Part shown: one piece after another, positions 62,137 through 64,000 of the stretch
Position numbering within the stretch: the first letter of the stretch is position 1
Layout: every line of letters starts with the position of its first letter
Assembly (NCBI RefSeq): GCF_028609885.1
Contig: NZ_CP063195.1
Location: forward strand, 124,001-188,000
Direction: 5' to 3'
DNA length: 64,000 nucleotides
Origin: Corynebacterium jeikeium
GTDB taxonomy: Bacteria; Actinomycetota; Actinomycetes; Mycobacteriales; Mycobacteriaceae
The notes under the pieces: model-generated
What the model saw: the letters and a program-made list of their open reading frames with translations, nothing else
The model's database searches: none
Told to the model about the DNA's origin: nothing
Translations under genes and position numbers: made by a program

Positions 62137-62877
62137 ATGGGGCACATGAGTGACTCACCGGTAACTAGGCACACAATCTTCCAGAACTCCCTCATGACCG
62201 CCCTGCTAGACGGCATCTACGACGGTGAGATGACCGTCGGCGAGCTGCTGGGCAAGGGTAACTTCGGGCTGGGAACGTTCGACGCGCTGGACGGCGAGAT
62301 GGTCATCATCGATGGCGTTTGTTACCAGCTGCGCCACGACGGCAGTGCCACCCGCGCTGACCTGGAAACCCGCAGCCCTTACGCAGTGGCGACTAACTTC
62401 GTGCCACGCATTCGTCGTCGCGCCCCGGAAAACATCCGCCGTGCGGATCTATCGAAGTTCATCGACGGCATGACACCCTCCTCGAACTACATGTACGCCG
62501 TCCGCATCACCGGGCACTTCAGCAGCGTGGTCACCCGCACGGTCGTGAAGCAGAAGCCGCCCTATCGGCCGATGGTCGAGGCGACGGATGATGACGCCGA
62601 GCAACACTTCACCGACGTCACGGGAATTATCGCGGGCTTCCGCACGCCGGTTTACGAGAAGGGCATCTCCGTGCCTGGCTGCCACGTGCATTTCATCGAC
62701 GACTCGCGCACCGTCGGCGGCCACGTGCTGGACTTCACCCTGGAGGAAGGCAAGATCGAGCTGTGCCCCGGCACCGACCTGGAGCTACGCCTGCCGCTGA
62801 CTAGTGCATTCTCCGAGGCGAATCTGGACCCGGAGGACTTGGACGCGCAGCTGCACAAGACAGAGGTTAAGGACTAG
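62137..62877 (+). CDS. budA: Acetolactate decarboxylase
   Basis: 246 residues. It converts (S)-2-acetolactate to (R)-acetoin. Family blocks are QNSLMTALLDGIYDGEMTVG, GNFGLGTFDALDGEMVIIDG and YQLRHDG. IRITGHFSSVVTRTVVKQKPPY is only slightly altered, VTGIIAGFRTPVYEKGISVPG is present, and the zinc site is GCHVHFIDDSRTVGGHVLDF (His-x-His plus His). The start is ATG 62137 or 62146. There is no acetolactate synthase next door, so acetoin formation probably draws on acetolactate from elsewhere. With ldh at 5.8 kb it suggests pyruvate overflow routes. Confidence 0.93.
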   Translation: MGHMSDSPVTRHTIFQNSLMTALLDGIYDGEMTVGELLGKGNFGLGTFDALDGEMVIIDGVCYQLRHDGSATRADLETRSPYAVATNFVPRIRRRAPENIRRADLSKFIDGMTPSSNYMYAVRITGHFSSVVTRTVVKQKPPYRPMVEATDDDAEQHFTDVTGIIAGFRTPVYEKGISVPGCHVHFIDDSRTVGGHVLDFTLEEGKIELCPGTDLELRLPLTSAFSEANLDPEDLDAQLHKTEVKD

Positions 62878-62954
62878 GCAACCTCAAAAAGGCCTGCCAT
62901 AGTTTCCCCTTCGATATAAGGTGATCCACAGCGATTACTGAAGGGTGTTAATCA

Positions 62955-64000
62955 ATGGCTAAAAGAAGCTCGCTGTTATTCGCAATTGCGCTGATCGCAG
63001 CACTGGTGACAATCGTCGTACCACCGGCACAGGAAGCTCGGGCGGAGGATGAGGAGGGTAAGAACATCCCGCCGACGATGCTGATCTTGGATGCCTCCGG
63101 ATCGATGAAAACTCCGGACGCCGGTGGACAGACGCGCATGGCTGCCGCGAAGGATGCGGCGCAGCTGTTTTCTGTGGCCGTGCCCAGCGACGCGGAGTTG
63201 GGATTCATGGTCTACGGAACGGAGGTCGGCAACTCGCCGGAAGAACGCGACGCCGGCTGTAAGGACGTAAAAACCCTGTTGCCGGTGGAAAAGGGGAACG
63301 TAACCAAGATTCCCGCAGAAGTCGGCAAAGTGGAGGCTTCCGGTCACACACCGATGGGCCCAGCTTTGAGGCAAGCCGCCGAGGAGCTGCCGAAGGACGG
63401 CGAGCGCTCGATCGTGCTGGTATCCGACGGCGAGGACACCTGCGCCCCACCACCAGTGTGCGAGGTGGCCAAGGATCTGAAGAAGGAAGGCATTGACCTC
63501 ACCATCAATACCGTTGGCTTCCTAGTGGATTCCAAGGCCCGCAAGGAGCTGGAGTGTATCGCCGAGGCAGGCGGCGGCGAGTACATGGATGCCAAGGACA
63601 CCGTGAGTTTGGCTGATTCCATGAAGCGGCTGACTACCCGCACGGCCCAGACCACTGAGACAGAAGCGGAGGAGATCAGCGGAGGAGATGATTACTCATC
63701 GGCGGCTAAGGTGCCGGCCGATGTGGAGACGTTCTCCACGAAGCTGCGTGAAAAGTCCGGTGGGGACCGGGCGGACGAGGACGGCGCCGAGTACTTCAGT
63801 ACCCCCATCGCCGAAGGCGAGCGCCTGGCGCTCAGCGTGGCCACGATGCCTCCGCCCTCCCAGGGCGATGGGCTGGGGAGGTCTAACTTCGCGCTCAAGT
63901 TGGACGCAGAGGAGCTAGATTGCTACCTGGACAACAGTGGAGACACCGGGATCATCGATTCCAACGGACCGTTCTTCTCCTCCTACACAACGAAGCGAGC
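62955..64000 (+). CDS. Secreted VWA-domain protein, N-terminal part (runs off window)
   Basis: 348 codons are visible and the frame is open at the window end. The signal peptide (SSLLFAIALIAALVTIVVPP) is cut near EARAED. A von Willebrand factor A domain follows with the metal-ion site MLILDASGSMKTPD, Thr in GHTPMGPALRQAAEEL and Asp in SIVLVSDGEDTCAPPPVC. Two Cys in that last segment may form a disulfide. After about residue 225 a linker (TETEAEEISGGDD) leads to another extracellular region (FSTPIAEGERLALSVATMPP). Adhesion or envelope-assembly role is possible but not shown. Confidence 0.85.
   Translation, partial: MAKRSSLLFAIALIAALVTIVVPPAQEARAEDEEGKNIPPTMLILDASGSMKTPDAGGQTRMAAAKDAAQLFSVAVPSDAELGFMVYGTEVGNSPEERDAGCKDVKTLLPVEKGNVTKIPAEVGKVEASGHTPMGPALRQAAEELPKDGERSIVLVSDGEDTCAPPPVCEVAKDLKKEGIDLTINTVGFLVDSKARKELECIAEAGGGEYMDAKDTVSLADSMKRLTTRTAQTTETEAEEISGGDDYSSAAKVPADVETFSTKLREKSGGDRADEDGAEYFSTPIAEGERLALSVATMPPPSQGDGLGRSNFALKLDAEELDCYLDNSGDTGIIDSNGPFFSSYTTKR

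Overview
The window is a 64 kb piece of a mycolic-acid-producing Corynebacterium chromosome. The evidence is a complete corynomycolate/arabinogalactan block (glf, glfT2, PAP2 phosphatase, ubiA, two mycolyltransferases, a cutinase-like protein, fadD32, pks13, accD3), an MmpL3-type transporter next to trmB and pckG, and actinobacterial families such as DUF6474, DUF5926, PGPGW, DUF6230/DUF6114 and DUF6802. High GC and dense, mostly housekeeping content suggest core chromosome. A species in the lipophilic C. jeikeium/urealyticum neighbourhood is my guess, not something the sequence proves. I see no rRNA, tRNA, CRISPR array, insertion sequence or prophage.

Layout. 1-10.1 kb: N-terminal part of a Tat-exported PhoD-like phosphatase, a DUF6474 protein, a RecB-like nuclease, msrA, a lipoprotein, sodA divergent from ldh, a glycerophosphodiesterase, a DUF5926 protein and an LCP glycopolymer ligase. 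10.1-17.1 kb: a CPBP membrane protease, an amidase with a His-rich tail, pheA, a histidine phosphatase, a zincin-like peptidase, a septum-formation protein and serS. 17.2-25.7 kb: plsC-like, HAD and PGPGW genes, glf, an EamA exporter, glfT2, PAP2 phosphatase and ubiA (galactan and decaprenyl-phosphoarabinose synthesis). 26-40.1 kb: mycolyltransferases, a DUF732-like lipoprotein, a cutinase-like protein, fadD32, pks13 and accD3 (mycolate synthesis and transfer). 40.1-44.5 kb: a three-gene DUF6230/DUF6114 operon, and an MFS transporter divergent from a LysR regulator. 44.5-55.2 kb: PhoX, DUF3054, an LPG-synthase-like membrane protein, MmpL3-like transporter, trmB, two conserved proteins and pckG. 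55.2-57.9 kb: a lipoprotein gene flanked by long inverted-repeat elements. 57.9-64 kb: ahpF, ahpC, a YeeE-TusA fusion, acetolactate decarboxylase and a truncated VWA protein.

Two signals stand out beyond the genes. The first is a short asymmetric word, GGGGCGTCA followed by an A-rich run (about NTAARAAR). It recurs roughly every 3 kb on both strands, in intergenic DNA, at protein ends and in poorly constrained protein segments. It behaves like a genome signature or DNA-uptake-type sequence and I know of no description of it in corynebacteria. The second is a set of three about 126-bp elements whose ends are AAATGTCG/CGACATTT and whose long stems differ in sequence but still pair. Short 9-11 bp tandem arrays also occur repeatedly in intergenic regions.
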